Shown: positions 16,277 through 24,381 of the stretch, in pieces
Numbering within the stretch: position 1 is the stretch's first letter
How the letters are laid out: each line of letters opens with the position of its first letter
Assembly (NCBI GenBank): GCA_017551515.1
Contig: JAFZLK010000079.1
Location: 1 to 33,768 of the forward strand
Length of the DNA: 33,768 nucleotides
Direction of reading: 5' to 3'
DNA from: Bacteroidales bacterium
GTDB lineage: Bacteria > Bacteroidota > Bacteroidia > Bacteroidales > ML635J-15
Notes under the pieces: model-generated
The model's input: the letters and a program-made list of their open reading frames with translations, nothing else
Told to the model about the DNA's origin: nothing
Database searches by the model: none
Position numbers and translations under genes: made by a program

Positions 16277-17202
16277 TGAAGTAGCGAATGTTTTGAAAAA
16301 TGTCCTATTACGGATTCCGCATACGTTTTCGATACAGGTATTTCAGGCGAGTTGTCGAAGTCAAGGTCTATGAACAAGCCCATCTTTTCCTTGCGTAGCA
16401 CCTTAACCTTATTAAAATTAACAACATACGACCTATGACACCGAACCAAATCGCATTCCGAAAATGTATCCTCGATGGATTTCAGCGTTGACCTGAGCAT
16501 AAAACGCGAAAACTTTCCTTTGTTGGAATAGTAGATGTTCACATAGTTATCTGCCGATTCGATGTACAGCAGGTTATCAATATCAACCGAAAGTTTCAAC
16601 TGACCCTTGTCGTCACTGAAATTGACAATATTATGTTTGGTTTCCGGCTGTTCCTTCAAAAGAAGTTCGGTCTCGGAAATAGACTTTGACATGTCTGACT
16701 TGGTATCGTCAATTTCTGTTGCTTTCGCTGGCACAACAGCATCATCCTCAACATCACGCTTTACCTTCAGTGCCACATACATCCACGAAATGATATAAGG
16801 AACCAAAAGCAACAAGGCCACATACATAAAAATTCGCGGGAAAATGTCGAAATATCCCTGTCCTATATATTTAGGATCGTATTCATGCGTGAAATATGTA
16901 TAGAATGCCGACAATACAGCAAGTTCGCAAGCAACCCAAATCAAGAAACCCTTGAAATTCAAGACAACCTTGTTGCGGAGAATATACATCAACGAACGAC
17001 TAGCAAGCAAAACGAAGAAACCGATTCCTACGACAGACAAAACAGTCATAACATAGTCGTCAGTATCCTTCCAGTCGAGCCACGACTTTACATTAAATGG
17101 ATTCACAAGGAAAATAAAGCCAATAGCAAAAGCATATACAAAAACCAAGAAAGCGGCTATATTCCTTTTGCGGTTGAAGTATTTTATTATCGTATCTTTC
17201 AA
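16273..17202 (-). CDS. Membrane-bound LytTR-family transcription regulator
   Basis: The 309-residue protein has four predicted transmembrane helices in its first half (about residues 15-35, 48-67, 82-104, 121-145) and a charged linker. The LytTR DNA-binding domain occupies ~195-300 (LLYIESADNYVNIYY, MLRSTLKSIE, LVRCHRSYVVNFNKV). It has no receiver domain or histidine kinase. This one-component layout, with a membrane input domain directly on the DNA-binding domain, is common in Bacteroidota. Its position as first gene, overlapping mtnA, suggests either autoregulation of this operon or convenient co-expression; no target site was identified. Confidence 0.88.
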   Translation of the reverse strand: MKDTIIKYFNRKRNIAAFLVFVYAFAIGFIFLVNPFNVKSWLDWKDTDDYVMTVLSVVGIGFFVLLASRSLMYILRNKVVLNFKGFLIWVACELAVLSAFYTYFTHEYDPKYIGQGYFDIFPRIFMYVALLLLVPYIISWMYVALKVKRDVEDDAVVPAKATEIDDTKSDMSKSISETELLLKEQPETKHNIVNFSDDKGQLKLSVDIDNLLYIESADNYVNIYYSNKGKFSRFMLRSTLKSIEDTFSECDLVRCHRSYVVNFNKVKVLRKEKMGLFIDLDFDNSPEIPVSKTYAESVIGHFSKHSLLQ

Positions 17203-17229
17203 ATCAAATCCTTTTCAAAAAATAAGGTG

Positions 17230-17257
17230 CAAAGGTACACTTTTTTAACGAAAGCAA
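17230..17257 (-). promoter_or_regulatory. Promoter of the LytTR-mtnA-aldolase operon
   Basis: Minus strand: TTG at 17257-17255, 17-bp spacer, TACCTTTG at 17237-17230. The -7 element matches TAnnTTTG exactly and the spacer is slightly short. The predicted leader to the ATG at 17202 is about 23 nt. Confidence 0.55.
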
Positions 17258-17412
17258 GAATACAATTATTCAACAGAGTGTTGTTTTTATGTTAAAATAA
17301 TGATTAACAGAATTATACAATAAAATAAGGAATCATAATTCGCAATATAATATTAACAAAATTGGTTAATATTATTCGGGACAAACCTTCATCGGATTAC
17401 AAAATAATTGCT

Positions 17413-17420
17413 TTACTTTG
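17413..17420 (+). promoter_or_regulatory. Putative -7 element for the acyl-CoA synthetase operon
   Basis: TTACTTTG matches TAnnTTTG at seven of eight positions, 30 bp before the ATG at 17451. No convincing -33 TTG lies at 19-21 bp. The rest of the 248-bp divergent intergenic region (17203-17450) is AT-rich, with no other feature seen. Confidence 0.3.
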
Positions 17421-17450
17421 TAAGTTATTATTTCAACAAAATTTAAGGAA

Positions 17451-19223
17451 ATGGAAGTAACTAGACTATTTGACATACTGGACAGATACTTACAGGAGTA
17501 TCCAGAACAGAAGGTTGCCCTCGCTGGCAAAGTAAACACCGAATGGAGAGAATATAGCCCGAAAGAATACTACGACCTCGTTAACTGCATCAGTTGCGGT
17601 TTGCTCGAAGACGGCATAAAGCCGGGAGACAAGGTTGCTCTCATCAGCGGAAACAAGCCTGAATGGAACATGGTCGATATGGCTGTAATGCAACTCGGAT
17701 GCATAATCGTGCCTGTATATCCTACAATATCAGAATCGGACTACGAATACATTTTGAATCATAGCGAAGCCAAGATAGCAATAGTCGAAGGTGCTAAAAT
17801 TGCAGAAAAAATCAAGACAGTTTCCGCCAACTTGCAACATCTGCAAAAGATGTACACTTTCAACAAGGTTGAAGGCTATCCAGAATTTACCGAACTCGTA
17901 GAAAACGGCAGACAGCATCTCGACCTTGATAAACTCAAGGAACTGAAATCTGCAGTAAAACCAGAAGACTGCTCAACGATAATCTACACATCGGGAACCA
18001 CTGGCACGCCAAAGGGCGTTATGCTTTCGCACAAAAACATCGTTCACCAGATTATGGGTATCATAATGACCCCGTCGCCCTGGTCGAAACGAGCATTCAG
18101 TTTCCTGCCATTGTGCCACGCCTACGAAAGACTTTTGGTATTTATGTACCAGTATCTTGGAATGTCGGTTTACTACGCACAGAACCTCGGCACAATAGGC
18201 GAAAACCTCAAGGAAGTTCACCCGACAATGATGACCGCTGTTCCACGCGTTTTGGAAAAGATGTTCGACAAGGTTCACAACTCGGGCAAGAAGTTGAGCG
18301 GCATGAAGAAAAAAATCTTCTACTGGGCAATCGACCTCGCTCAGCAATACAAGATTCAGGACTTTGAACGCTCGGCATGGTACAACTTCAAGTTGAAGAT
18401 TGCCGACAAATTAGTTTACAAGCAGATACGTGCAGGAATCGGCGCCGAAAACTTCGACATTATAGTGTCGGGAGCAGCAAGCATACAACCGAGAATTGCT
18501 GCTTTCTTCTCGGCTATAAAAATGCCAGTGTTCGAAGGATACGGACTTACTGAAACTTCGCCGGTAATTTCGGTTAGTTGCCGTAAGAAATACGGTCGAG
18601 AAGTCGGTACTGTCGGTTTCCCGCTGCCAGGAATCGAGGTGAAAATCGACCCGAACACCAACGAGGTTATGTGCCGTGGCAACAACGTAATGATGGGTTA
18701 CTACAAGAATCCAGAACTCACCAAGGAAGTCATAGACCCGGACGGTTGGTTCCATACTGGCGACTGCGGTTACCTTACCGAACACAACCAGCTGGTACTC
18801 ACAGGACGACTGAAAAACATTTTCAAGACATCGTTCGGAAAGTATGTAAACCCGCAGGCAATTGAGAACAAGTTCGAGGAATCTCCGTTTATCGAGAACA
18901 TGGTCGTTTTCGGTGAAAACCAGAAGTTCCCTGCAGCACTAATTTACCCAGATTTTTCATTCTTAAAACTCTGGTGCTCAAGACATAATGTTGAATACAC
19001 CGATGAAAAGAGAATAATTACCGACCCGACAATCATCGCACGTTTCAACCGCGAACTCGACAAGTACAACGCTTTCTTCGGCGACACCGAAAAGGTTAAG
19101 AAAATAAAACTTATATCCGATGAATGGTCGCAGGCAACAGGCGTTCTCACTCCTACACTAAAAGTTAAGAGAGGCGTTGTTGCAGAAAGATACAAAAAGG
19201 AAATCGAAGAATTGTTTGCATAA
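17451..19223 (+). CDS. Long-chain fatty-acid--CoA ligase (AMP-forming)
   Basis: The 590-residue protein belongs to the adenylate-forming superfamily, FadD15/long-chain type. It activates fatty acids to acyl-AMP and then acyl-CoA at the inner membrane face. The P-loop YTSGTTGTPKG lies at about residue 180, LPLCHAYER near 222-230, YGLTETSPV near 364-372, and GWFHTGDCG near 427-435. RLKNIFKTSFGKYVNPQ (~448-464) is the hinge region, and the C-terminal lysine region LTPTLKVKRG is intact. It could serve uptake of exogenous fatty acid or recycling of membrane lipid acyl chains. It heads a run with the FGE-like protein (12 bp later) and dacB. Confidence 0.92.
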   Translation: MEVTRLFDILDRYLQEYPEQKVALAGKVNTEWREYSPKEYYDLVNCISCGLLEDGIKPGDKVALISGNKPEWNMVDMAVMQLGCIIVPVYPTISESDYEYILNHSEAKIAIVEGAKIAEKIKTVSANLQHLQKMYTFNKVEGYPEFTELVENGRQHLDLDKLKELKSAVKPEDCSTIIYTSGTTGTPKGVMLSHKNIVHQIMGIIMTPSPWSKRAFSFLPLCHAYERLLVFMYQYLGMSVYYAQNLGTIGENLKEVHPTMMTAVPRVLEKMFDKVHNSGKKLSGMKKKIFYWAIDLAQQYKIQDFERSAWYNFKLKIADKLVYKQIRAGIGAENFDIIVSGAASIQPRIAAFFSAIKMPVFEGYGLTETSPVISVSCRKKYGREVGTVGFPLPGIEVKIDPNTNEVMCRGNNVMMGYYKNPELTKEVIDPDGWFHTGDCGYLTEHNQLVLTGRLKNIFKTSFGKYVNPQAIENKFEESPFIENMVVFGENQKFPAALIYPDFSFLKLWCSRHNVEYTDEKRIITDPTIIARFNRELDKYNAFFGDTEKVKKIKLISDEWSQATGVLTPTLKVKRGVVAERYKKEIEELFA

Positions 19224-19235
19224 ACTCCAATTCGC

Positions 19236-19835
19236 ATGAACAAGATAATTATTTCGCTTATAATTGTCGCTTCAATCGTTGCCAATGCATGGGCTATCAA
19301 TCCACCAGGCACAAAAAAAGTAAAAATCGACAAGGAGGTTATCTATATTGACCAAAGCGAAATCATTATTGCCGACTGGATGGAATACATAAACTACCTA
19401 GAACATCGCTACGGAAAAGATTCAGAAGAACTTAAGTCCGCTTTTCCTAATGGCATCACAACAAAGGACATGATGGCGAAGGAAAAGTTGACTCATCCGC
19501 TTACAGGAATTACGCACGAACAGGCTGTGGATTATTGCAAATGGCGCACGGCAGCCGTCAATGCAGTAAACGAAGAAACTGGTCTTGGAAAAGTTGAATA
19601 CACGCTACCAACAGAAGAACAATACCGTATGCTTATAAAAACTTTCGGAAATTACGAAATTCTTTCCGACAAGAACAGAACCGAGCGAATAACAGGACTG
19701 CAAAGCAGTGTTTACGAACTTACCGCTGAAGGTTCTGTAATGAAAAACAATGGGATATTCTCCAAGGAAGAACAACTTCCAAGCGCAAACATTGGATTCC
19801 GTTGCGTAGCGACAATGGTAAAACAAAAGAAATGA
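19236..19835 (+). CDS. Secreted reduced FGE/SUMF1-like protein
   Basis: The protein has 199 residues, with a signal peptide (MNKIIISLIIVASIVANAWA). It is a shortened formylglycine-generating-enzyme/sulfatase-modifying-factor fold: HPLTGITHEQAVDYCKWR (~88-105), YTLPTEEQYRML (~124-135), SSVYELTAEG (the NVWEWT position) and terminal IGFRCV. Full-length members are about 270 residues or more and contain an RGGSW motif and catalytic cysteines; both seem absent, so it is probably a binding or structural relative, as with GldJ/GldK-type proteins. It overlaps dacB by an ATGA junction, so a role alongside cell-wall remodelling is possible but unproven. Confidence 0.75.
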   Translation: MNKIIISLIIVASIVANAWAINPPGTKKVKIDKEVIYIDQSEIIIADWMEYINYLEHRYGKDSEELKSAFPNGITTKDMMAKEKLTHPLTGITHEQAVDYCKWRTAAVNAVNEETGLGKVEYTLPTEEQYRMLIKTFGNYEILSDKNRTERITGLQSSVYELTAEGSVMKNNGIFSKEEQLPSANIGFRCVATMVKQKK

Positions 19836-21268
19836 AGTCAATAAGGATAATCCTCATAATCATATCACTGACATTTGCGACAAATGCGTTTGCACAATCG
19901 CCCAAATACGAAGCACTACAAAATGCTTTCCTAGCCAATAAGGAATTGAAAAACGCCGCTGTCGGACTTTATGCTGAAAACATTACTACTGGAGAAATTG
20001 TCCTAGACTACAATTCATGCGCATCATTAACTCCAGCATCCATACAGAAGCTCTTTACCACCACAATGGCAATGGAAGCCCTTGGTTCTACAACCCGTTT
20101 CAAGACTAAAATCGCATACAGCGGCACATTGGAAGACAGTGTCGTAAACGGAGACCTATATATTATTGGTGGTGGCGACCCTTGCCTCGGTGCCGAACGC
20201 TATTCCAGCACCTACAGCGCAGATATATTTGACACATGGACGGAAAAGGTCAAGGAAGCAGGCATAAAAAAGATAAATGGCAACATCATTAGCGATGTAA
20301 GTTACTTCGGTGCTGTTCCTACTCCAGGCAAATGGGTATGGGAAGACCTTGGCTCATACTATGGTTCCCGTGGATTTTCCATAAACTACATGGACAACAC
20401 ATACGAACTTTACTTCAACACTGGCAGCGACAAGGACACGGCGGTACTTGTAAAAGTTATTCCTGATGACCTTGAACTCAACGTTGTAAACAAAGTAACC
20501 GCCTCATCGAGCGTTAGCGATGACAACACTGTGATATACCGCGGATACGGAGAAAACGACATTGTTGTTTGCGGGACACTTCCTTGCAACAAAACCGAAT
20601 ACAAGGTAAAAGGAGGATTTCCGAATCCGCCACATTATGTAGCACGTACATTGTACTATCGTCTTCGCAACAATGGCGTAGCCGTGACTGGCACTTACCT
20701 AGTAAGCGACAAAAAATATGAGGGTGAAGACGAGAGAACTGTAATCCATACATTTTCGTCACCAAGCGTGGGGACAATAGTAAACTACACCAACCTTGTA
20801 AGCTACAACCTCTACGCAGAAGTGCTAGCGCTCCAGATTATGCGCAAAACAGGCAAATCGCTTGCCGACTACGGCAAAAGTTTCCTAAGCAACCGTGGCA
20901 TCGAAAGCGGTGGCTTCTACCCTGTGGATGGCAGCGGACTAAGCCATTTCGATGCAATAAACGCCAAGCAAACAGCACAACTGATGAAACACATAGTCAA
21001 GAGCAAATATGGCGAAAGTTTCATCTCGGGAATGGCTGTTGCAGGAAAAAGCGGAACTCTCAAAAGCTACAAGTGCAGTGCCGACGGGAAAATAAAAGTG
21101 CAAGCAAAAACCGGCAGTATGACTCGAGTCCGCTCACTAGCAGGCATAATAACCAATGTAAGAAACGAAAAAATTGTCTTTTGCATCATAATCAACAACT
21201 ACGATGGCAAAGGTCCGCAGATGAAAAATGTAATTGACAATTTCATAAAGGAGATTGGTCACAATTAG
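19832..21268 (+). CDS. dacB: D-alanyl-D-alanine carboxypeptidase/endopeptidase (PBP4, family S13)
   Basis: The start at 19832 overlaps the previous stop (ATGA) and begins a signal peptide (MKSIRIILIIISLTFATNAFA); the frame opening at 19802 adds ten residues without signal character. The 478-residue protein has the three penicillin-binding motifs: Ser70-Ile-Gln-Lys73 (SxxK), SYN in LVSYNLYAE, and KTG in QAKTGSM. The long insertion between the first two motifs is characteristic of class C PBP4/DacB. It trims or cleaves D-Ala-containing peptide bonds of peptidoglycan in the periplasm and is inhibited by beta-lactams. It is the last gene of its operon. Confidence 0.93.
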   Translation: MKSIRIILIIISLTFATNAFAQSPKYEALQNAFLANKELKNAAVGLYAENITTGEIVLDYNSCASLTPASIQKLFTTTMAMEALGSTTRFKTKIAYSGTLEDSVVNGDLYIIGGGDPCLGAERYSSTYSADIFDTWTEKVKEAGIKKINGNIISDVSYFGAVPTPGKWVWEDLGSYYGSRGFSINYMDNTYELYFNTGSDKDTAVLVKVIPDDLELNVVNKVTASSSVSDDNTVIYRGYGENDIVVCGTLPCNKTEYKVKGGFPNPPHYVARTLYYRLRNNGVAVTGTYLVSDKKYEGEDERTVIHTFSSPSVGTIVNYTNLVSYNLYAEVLALQIMRKTGKSLADYGKSFLSNRGIESGGFYPVDGSGLSHFDAINAKQTAQLMKHIVKSKYGESFISGMAVAGKSGTLKSYKCSADGKIKVQAKTGSMTRVRSLAGIITNVRNEKIVFCIIINNYDGKGPQMKNVIDNFIKEIGHN

Positions 21269-21302
21269 CGGCAGATGCCGTTTATCGCCAGCGTTGTTTC
21301 TA

Positions 21303-21353
21303 AAAAAACGGAATCTGATCTTGAAACAAGTTCAAGATGACATTCCGTTTTTT
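21303..21353. terminator. Bidirectional intrinsic terminator between dacB and cinA
   Basis: Perfect 12-bp arms AAAAAACGGAAT (21303-21314) and ATTCCGTTTTTT (21342-21353) enclose a second perfect 8-bp stem (21318-21325 with 21331-21338) and a 5-nt loop. The A-run on one side and T-run on the other allow termination from both directions, as expected between convergent genes. Confidence 0.88.
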
Positions 21354-21378
21354 GTTTCATGTATTCCAGTCTATATAA

Positions 21379-21421
21379 CAGGCTAACGGTTTGTCTGGCA
21401 GACTGGTCTTCTGTTAGCCTG
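21379..21421. repeat. Nested inverted repeat after cinA
   Basis: CAGGCTAAC (21379-21387) and GTTAGCCTG (21413-21421) are perfect arms. Inside them GTCTG / CAGAC (21393-21403) form a second small hairpin. It begins eight bases beyond the cinA stop. With no T-run it is more likely a REP-like or RNA-stabilising hairpin than a terminator. Confidence 0.5.
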
Positions 21422-21428
21422 CTAGCCT

Positions 21429-22667
21429 TTAATCCTTCTCCATCTCCACTATCAGCATAGCCAACGCCGAAGCAGCAAACCTTTCAATATTTATTGCCCT
21501 GTCCTTTCCAAAAACATATTTGCGACTTACAACCTTGCTTGGCATAGCAACGGCAATCCACACCGTTCCGACAGGCTTTTCATCGCTTCCGCCAGTAGGA
21601 CCAGCAATGCCAGTGGTAGAAACAGCATAGTCAACACCCAATAACTTGCGGACACCCGATGCCATTTGCTCGGCAACAGTACTGCTCACTGCGCCATACT
21701 TTTCCAAATCGGCACGACTTACACCAAGTACATTGGCCTTTACCTCGTTGCAATATGACACAACAGAGCCTTTGTAGTATTCCGAACTTCCCGACACCGA
21801 TGTAATCAACGATGCAACTTTGCCTCCTGTGCAACTTTCGGCAGTAGCAACCGAGCAGTGCCTCTCTTTCAGCAACTTACCGACAAGTTCCTCCAACTTT
21901 ATATCTTCGTAGGCAATAATGTTTTCGGAAACAATCTGTTCCAACTCCTTTACCTTCGTAGCAATGTAACTTTCAGTATTATCGTCTGGTTCGTAAACGC
22001 TCAGGCGCAGACGAATACTTGAATATGCAGGTAAGTAAGCCAATTTCACATTCTTGGCAAGCGAATCCTCCCAGTCGGAAATCTTTTCAGCAAGAATTGA
22101 TTCGGCAATACCAGTAAGCAACAAAGTCTTGTGGAATACGGGTTTTAAGTTGTAGTGTTTCTTTATCAGTGGAATTATCTCGTGCTCCATCAAGTAGCGC
22201 ATCTCGAAAGGAACACCAGGCATAGAGAAGAGAAGTTTTCCGTTTCTTTCCATCATAATTCCAGGAGCCGTGCCAACAGCATTGTTTATCACCTTTGCTG
22301 TAGCGGGAACCATAGCCTGACCACGATTATTCTCTGTCAGTGCAATTCCACGGCGACCAAGCATTTCGGCAACATTGGCGAGGACTTTTTCATCGAGAAC
22401 CAACTCGGTAGCAAACTTTTCGCAGATTACCTTCTTAGTTATGTCATCCTTTGTGGGACCAAGTCCGCCAGTCATAAACACCACATCGGCAACCTCCAGA
22501 CACATGTCAATGGCATCCGAAATCGACTTTCCGTCATCGCCAACTGTAATCACAGTTTCGGTACGGAAACCTATCTTGTTCATCTCACGCGAAATCCACG
22601 ACGAATTAATGTCAACAACCTGACCTATAAGGATTTCGTCACCTATAATTATAATTCCGACATTCAT
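21429..22667 (-). CDS. cinA: CinA family protein (nicotinamide-nucleotide amidase)
   Basis: The 412-residue length is normal for two-domain CinA. The N-terminal MoaB/Mog-like domain (COG1058, ~1-170) shows GDEILIGQVVDINSSWI and TGGLGPTKDD and is associated with ADP-ribose or NMN-related pyrophosphatase activity. The C-terminal PncC domain (~250-408) shows AESCTGGKVASLIT, SVVSYCNEVKANVLGV and GIAGPTGGSDEKPVGTVW, and deamidates NMN to nicotinic acid mononucleotide for NAD salvage. Cytoplasmic. Monocistronic, with a promoter-like site upstream. Confidence 0.94.
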   Translation of the reverse strand: MNVGIIIIGDEILIGQVVDINSSWISREMNKIGFRTETVITVGDDGKSISDAIDMCLEVADVVFMTGGLGPTKDDITKKVICEKFATELVLDEKVLANVAEMLGRRGIALTENNRGQAMVPATAKVINNAVGTAPGIMMERNGKLLFSMPGVPFEMRYLMEHEIIPLIKKHYNLKPVFHKTLLLTGIAESILAEKISDWEDSLAKNVKLAYLPAYSSIRLRLSVYEPDDNTESYIATKVKELEQIVSENIIAYEDIKLEELVGKLLKERHCSVATAESCTGGKVASLITSVSGSSEYYKGSVVSYCNEVKANVLGVSRADLEKYGAVSSTVAEQMASGVRKLLGVDYAVSTTGIAGPTGGSDEKPVGTVWIAVAMPSKVVSRKYVFGKDRAINIERFAASALAMLIVEMEKD

Positions 22668-22689
22668 TTTTACTGATATTTATTTCGCA

Positions 22690-22697
22690 CAAAAATA
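22690..22697 (-). promoter_or_regulatory. Putative -7 element for cinA
   Basis: Minus strand 22697-22690 reads TATTTTTG (TAnnTTTG), 22 bp before the ATG at 22667. The sequence upstream of it belongs to the REP-like element at 22711, so no -33 box is visible. Confidence 0.35.
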
Positions 22698-22710
22698 ATC
22701 ACAAAATCAA

Positions 22711-22825
22711 GATGCGATGAAGTTTGCAGAGATTTAATTGATGATTATAAAACATACATTCTGTTCCGTTCGGATTGCAAATCCTTATATTCTTGCCTTC
22801 GGGAGTGCAAATCCCGAAGGACGAG
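22711..22825 (-). repeat. REP-like double-hairpin element, copy 1
   Basis: This ~115-bp segment is nearly identical to 24210-24324, with about ten scattered differences. It holds two hairpin-forming units built on a GGATTTGCAATCC-like core on the minus strand. The one at 22794-22816 is CTTCGGGA / TCCCGAAG with a 7-nt loop. It starts about 33 bp downstream of the stop of the ATPase gene at 22859. Structure and position fit REP/REPIN elements moved by a RAYT (TnpA-REP) transposase encoded elsewhere; that link is inference. Confidence 0.7.
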
Positions 22826-22858
22826 TTGTTAGTGATTATCGGGGAGAAACTATCCCAC

Positions 22859-23983
22859 TTACAATTTCTTCAGCCACAATTCCATAAACCTATCGTAAAC
22901 AGAGTATCCATTTTCGCTACGGAAAACAAGCTCCTTATTGATAAGTTGGGCAAGTGCCTTGTTTATGCTACTTGATCCTTTTAGATTGTATTTTCTAATA
23001 AAAGCGTTTGAATTTATGCCCCTTACAATATGTTCCTTGGCTATCGCGACAAGCAGTTGCGCCTGATTGATTGTCAAAAAGTCATATATGCGCTCGTAAC
23101 CATCGGTTTCGGCCTCTACAATTTTCATTACGCAGTTGTTTATGTCATTTTCGGTAATTGTTTTTGGTGCTACTTCGAACAATTTGTTAAGAATGTACTG
23201 CACATACCAAGTGTGACCTTCGACCATATTGTAAATTGTCTCGAATATGCTTTTGTCGAGGATGATTTTTTTTGTTTTCATCCACTTGTCCGCAAATTCG
23301 AAATATGTTTCCATCGGGATTGGTTTCAAGTTCATTTTTTCCGTACTTCGGTAGAATGGGCGTTTTGCCGAATTGAAAATGTCGGACATAAGGTGTTGCT
23401 TGCTTCCAGAAAAAATGAAATGCAGGTTAGGGCAAAACTGTATGTATGAACGAAGCAAGGCCTCCGTTTCTTTTTCTGAATATTCGGAAATCTGTTGAAA
23501 CTCATCAATTGCGATAATACATTCCTTTTCAGACTCCTTGATGTAGGAGAATATTTCACCGAGAGTATTTTGTGTGTCCTGTTCTTTGAAATCGAGCGTA
23601 GCCTGTGGAAGTCCGGTTATAGCATCGGCATAAAAGACAACACGACAACTTTTGAAAATATTTGCGATAGCAGTGGCTGTTTTCTGTGGAATGCTATCCA
23701 ACTTGCCGATTACAGTTTTACCAAGCAACACAACAAAGTCGGCAAGCGATTTTGTAGCAAAAATGTCCATATATAGACATACCGTATTCTTGTTTTCCTT
23801 ACCTATTTGGCAGAAAACATCTTGAATTAGACCAGTTTTCCCCATTCTACGCGGACTCATAAGCGTGATGTTTCTTCCGTTCTTGAGTGCCGAAATCAAT
23901 TCATTTCTTTCACTGTCGCGCCCACAAAAATATTCGTGTCCTGCATATCCTAAAACAAGGAATGGATTATATAATTTGCTCAT
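22859..23983 (-). CDS. Stand-alone ATPase of the archaeal-type AAA family (ATPase_2)
   Basis: From the ATG at 23983 (an alternative lies three codons upstream) the protein has 374 residues. The N-terminus NPFLVLGYAGHEYFCGRDSE is the standard entry to this family. Walker A is SPRRMGKT at 43-50, Walker B is CIIAIDEFQQ (~153-162), and sensor-like FIFSGSKQHLM follows. After a helical lid (EGHTWYVQYILNKL), the last ~80 residues have winged-helix character (AQLLVAIA, SINKALAQLINKELVF, YSVYDRFMELWL), so DNA binding is plausible. Such ATPases are abundant in Bacteroidota and their biological role is largely unknown. It has a perfect promoter carrying a tandem repeat, so autoregulation is likely. Confidence 0.88.
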   Translation of the reverse strand: MSKLYNPFLVLGYAGHEYFCGRDSERNELISALKNGRNITLMSPRRMGKTGLIQDVFCQIGKENKNTVCLYMDIFATKSLADFVVLLGKTVIGKLDSIPQKTATAIANIFKSCRVVFYADAITGLPQATLDFKEQDTQNTLGEIFSYIKESEKECIIAIDEFQQISEYSEKETEALLRSYIQFCPNLHFIFSGSKQHLMSDIFNSAKRPFYRSTEKMNLKPIPMETYFEFADKWMKTKKIILDKSIFETIYNMVEGHTWYVQYILNKLFEVAPKTITENDINNCVMKIVEAETDGYERIYDFLTINQAQLLVAIAKEHIVRGINSNAFIRKYNLKGSSSINKALAQLINKELVFRSENGYSVYDRFMELWLKKL

Positions 23984-24017
23984 ATTAAACAATTTAAATT
24001 ATTATACTTTTAACGTA

Positions 24018-24045
24018 ACACCAAAAATGCTACACCAAAAGTGCT
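24018..24045 (-). promoter_or_regulatory. Tandem 14-bp operator-like repeat in the ATPase leader
   Basis: ACACCAAAARTGCT occurs twice head to tail (24018-24031 and 24032-24045) with one difference. On the transcribed orientation it reads AGCAYTTTTGGTGT. The pair begins just after the -7 element and covers the expected transcription start and first ~25 nt, a typical repressor position. The encoded ATPase with its winged-helix-like tail is the obvious candidate binder. Confidence 0.6.
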
Positions 24046-24046
24046 A

Positions 24047-24076
24047 CAAAGGTAATGATAATTTGGAAATCGACAA
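24047..24076 (-). promoter_or_regulatory. Promoter of the 22859-23983 ATPase
   Basis: Minus strand: TTG at 24076-24074, exactly 19 bp, then TACCTTTG at 24054-24047. Both Bacteroidota elements are perfect. The predicted leader to the ATG is about 60 nt. Confidence 0.7.
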
Positions 24077-24152
24077 TAATTAAGGAAACTTTTTCTTGGG
24101 TAATTCTAAAAACAACAGCAGCCGACCTTTGCCAACTGCTGGTAATTATTAG

Positions 24153-24201
24153 CGCATTACAAATGCTGATATTCAAGGCTTTCGGATTACAAATCCGAAA
24201 G
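24153..24201 (-). repeat. Diverged third REP-like double hairpin
   Basis: GCATT / AATGC (24154-24166) and the perfect 10-bp stem CTTTCGGATT / AATCCGAAAG (24179-24201, 3-nt loop) are joined by a ~12-nt linker resembling that of the 115-bp copies. It lies directly beside copy 2. Within the 398-bp gap between the two ATPase genes (23984-24381), the promoter, the operator and these repeats are the only features seen. Confidence 0.6.
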
Positions 24202-24209
24202 AACTAGGA

Positions 24210-24324
24210 GATGTCATAAAGTTTGCAGAGAATTAATTGATGATTATAAAACATATATTCTGTTCCATTCGAATTGCAAATCCTTATATTCTTGCCTTCG
24301 GGAGTACAAATCACGAAGTACGAG
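24210..24324 (-). repeat. REP-like double-hairpin element, copy 2
   Basis: This is the near-identical partner of 22711-22825, sharing GTTTGCAGAG, a long ATTGATGATTATAAAACATA stretch and the hairpin cores. It begins about 57 bp downstream of the stop of the second ATPase gene (24382). Some hairpin positions have lost pairing (for example ATCACGAAG instead of ATCCCGAAG), suggesting decay. The two copies flank the first ATPase gene as direct repeats. Confidence 0.7.
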
Positions 24325-24381
24325 AAGAACTAGAAGAACATAGGAATGTATGATTTACCGAAGCAAAAAAGTTTCTTCCAA

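Noticed and set aside
22711..24324. CRISPR array from the repeated hairpins
   Set aside because: Only two full copies 1.5 kb apart with a gene between them, no regular spacers and no cas genes.
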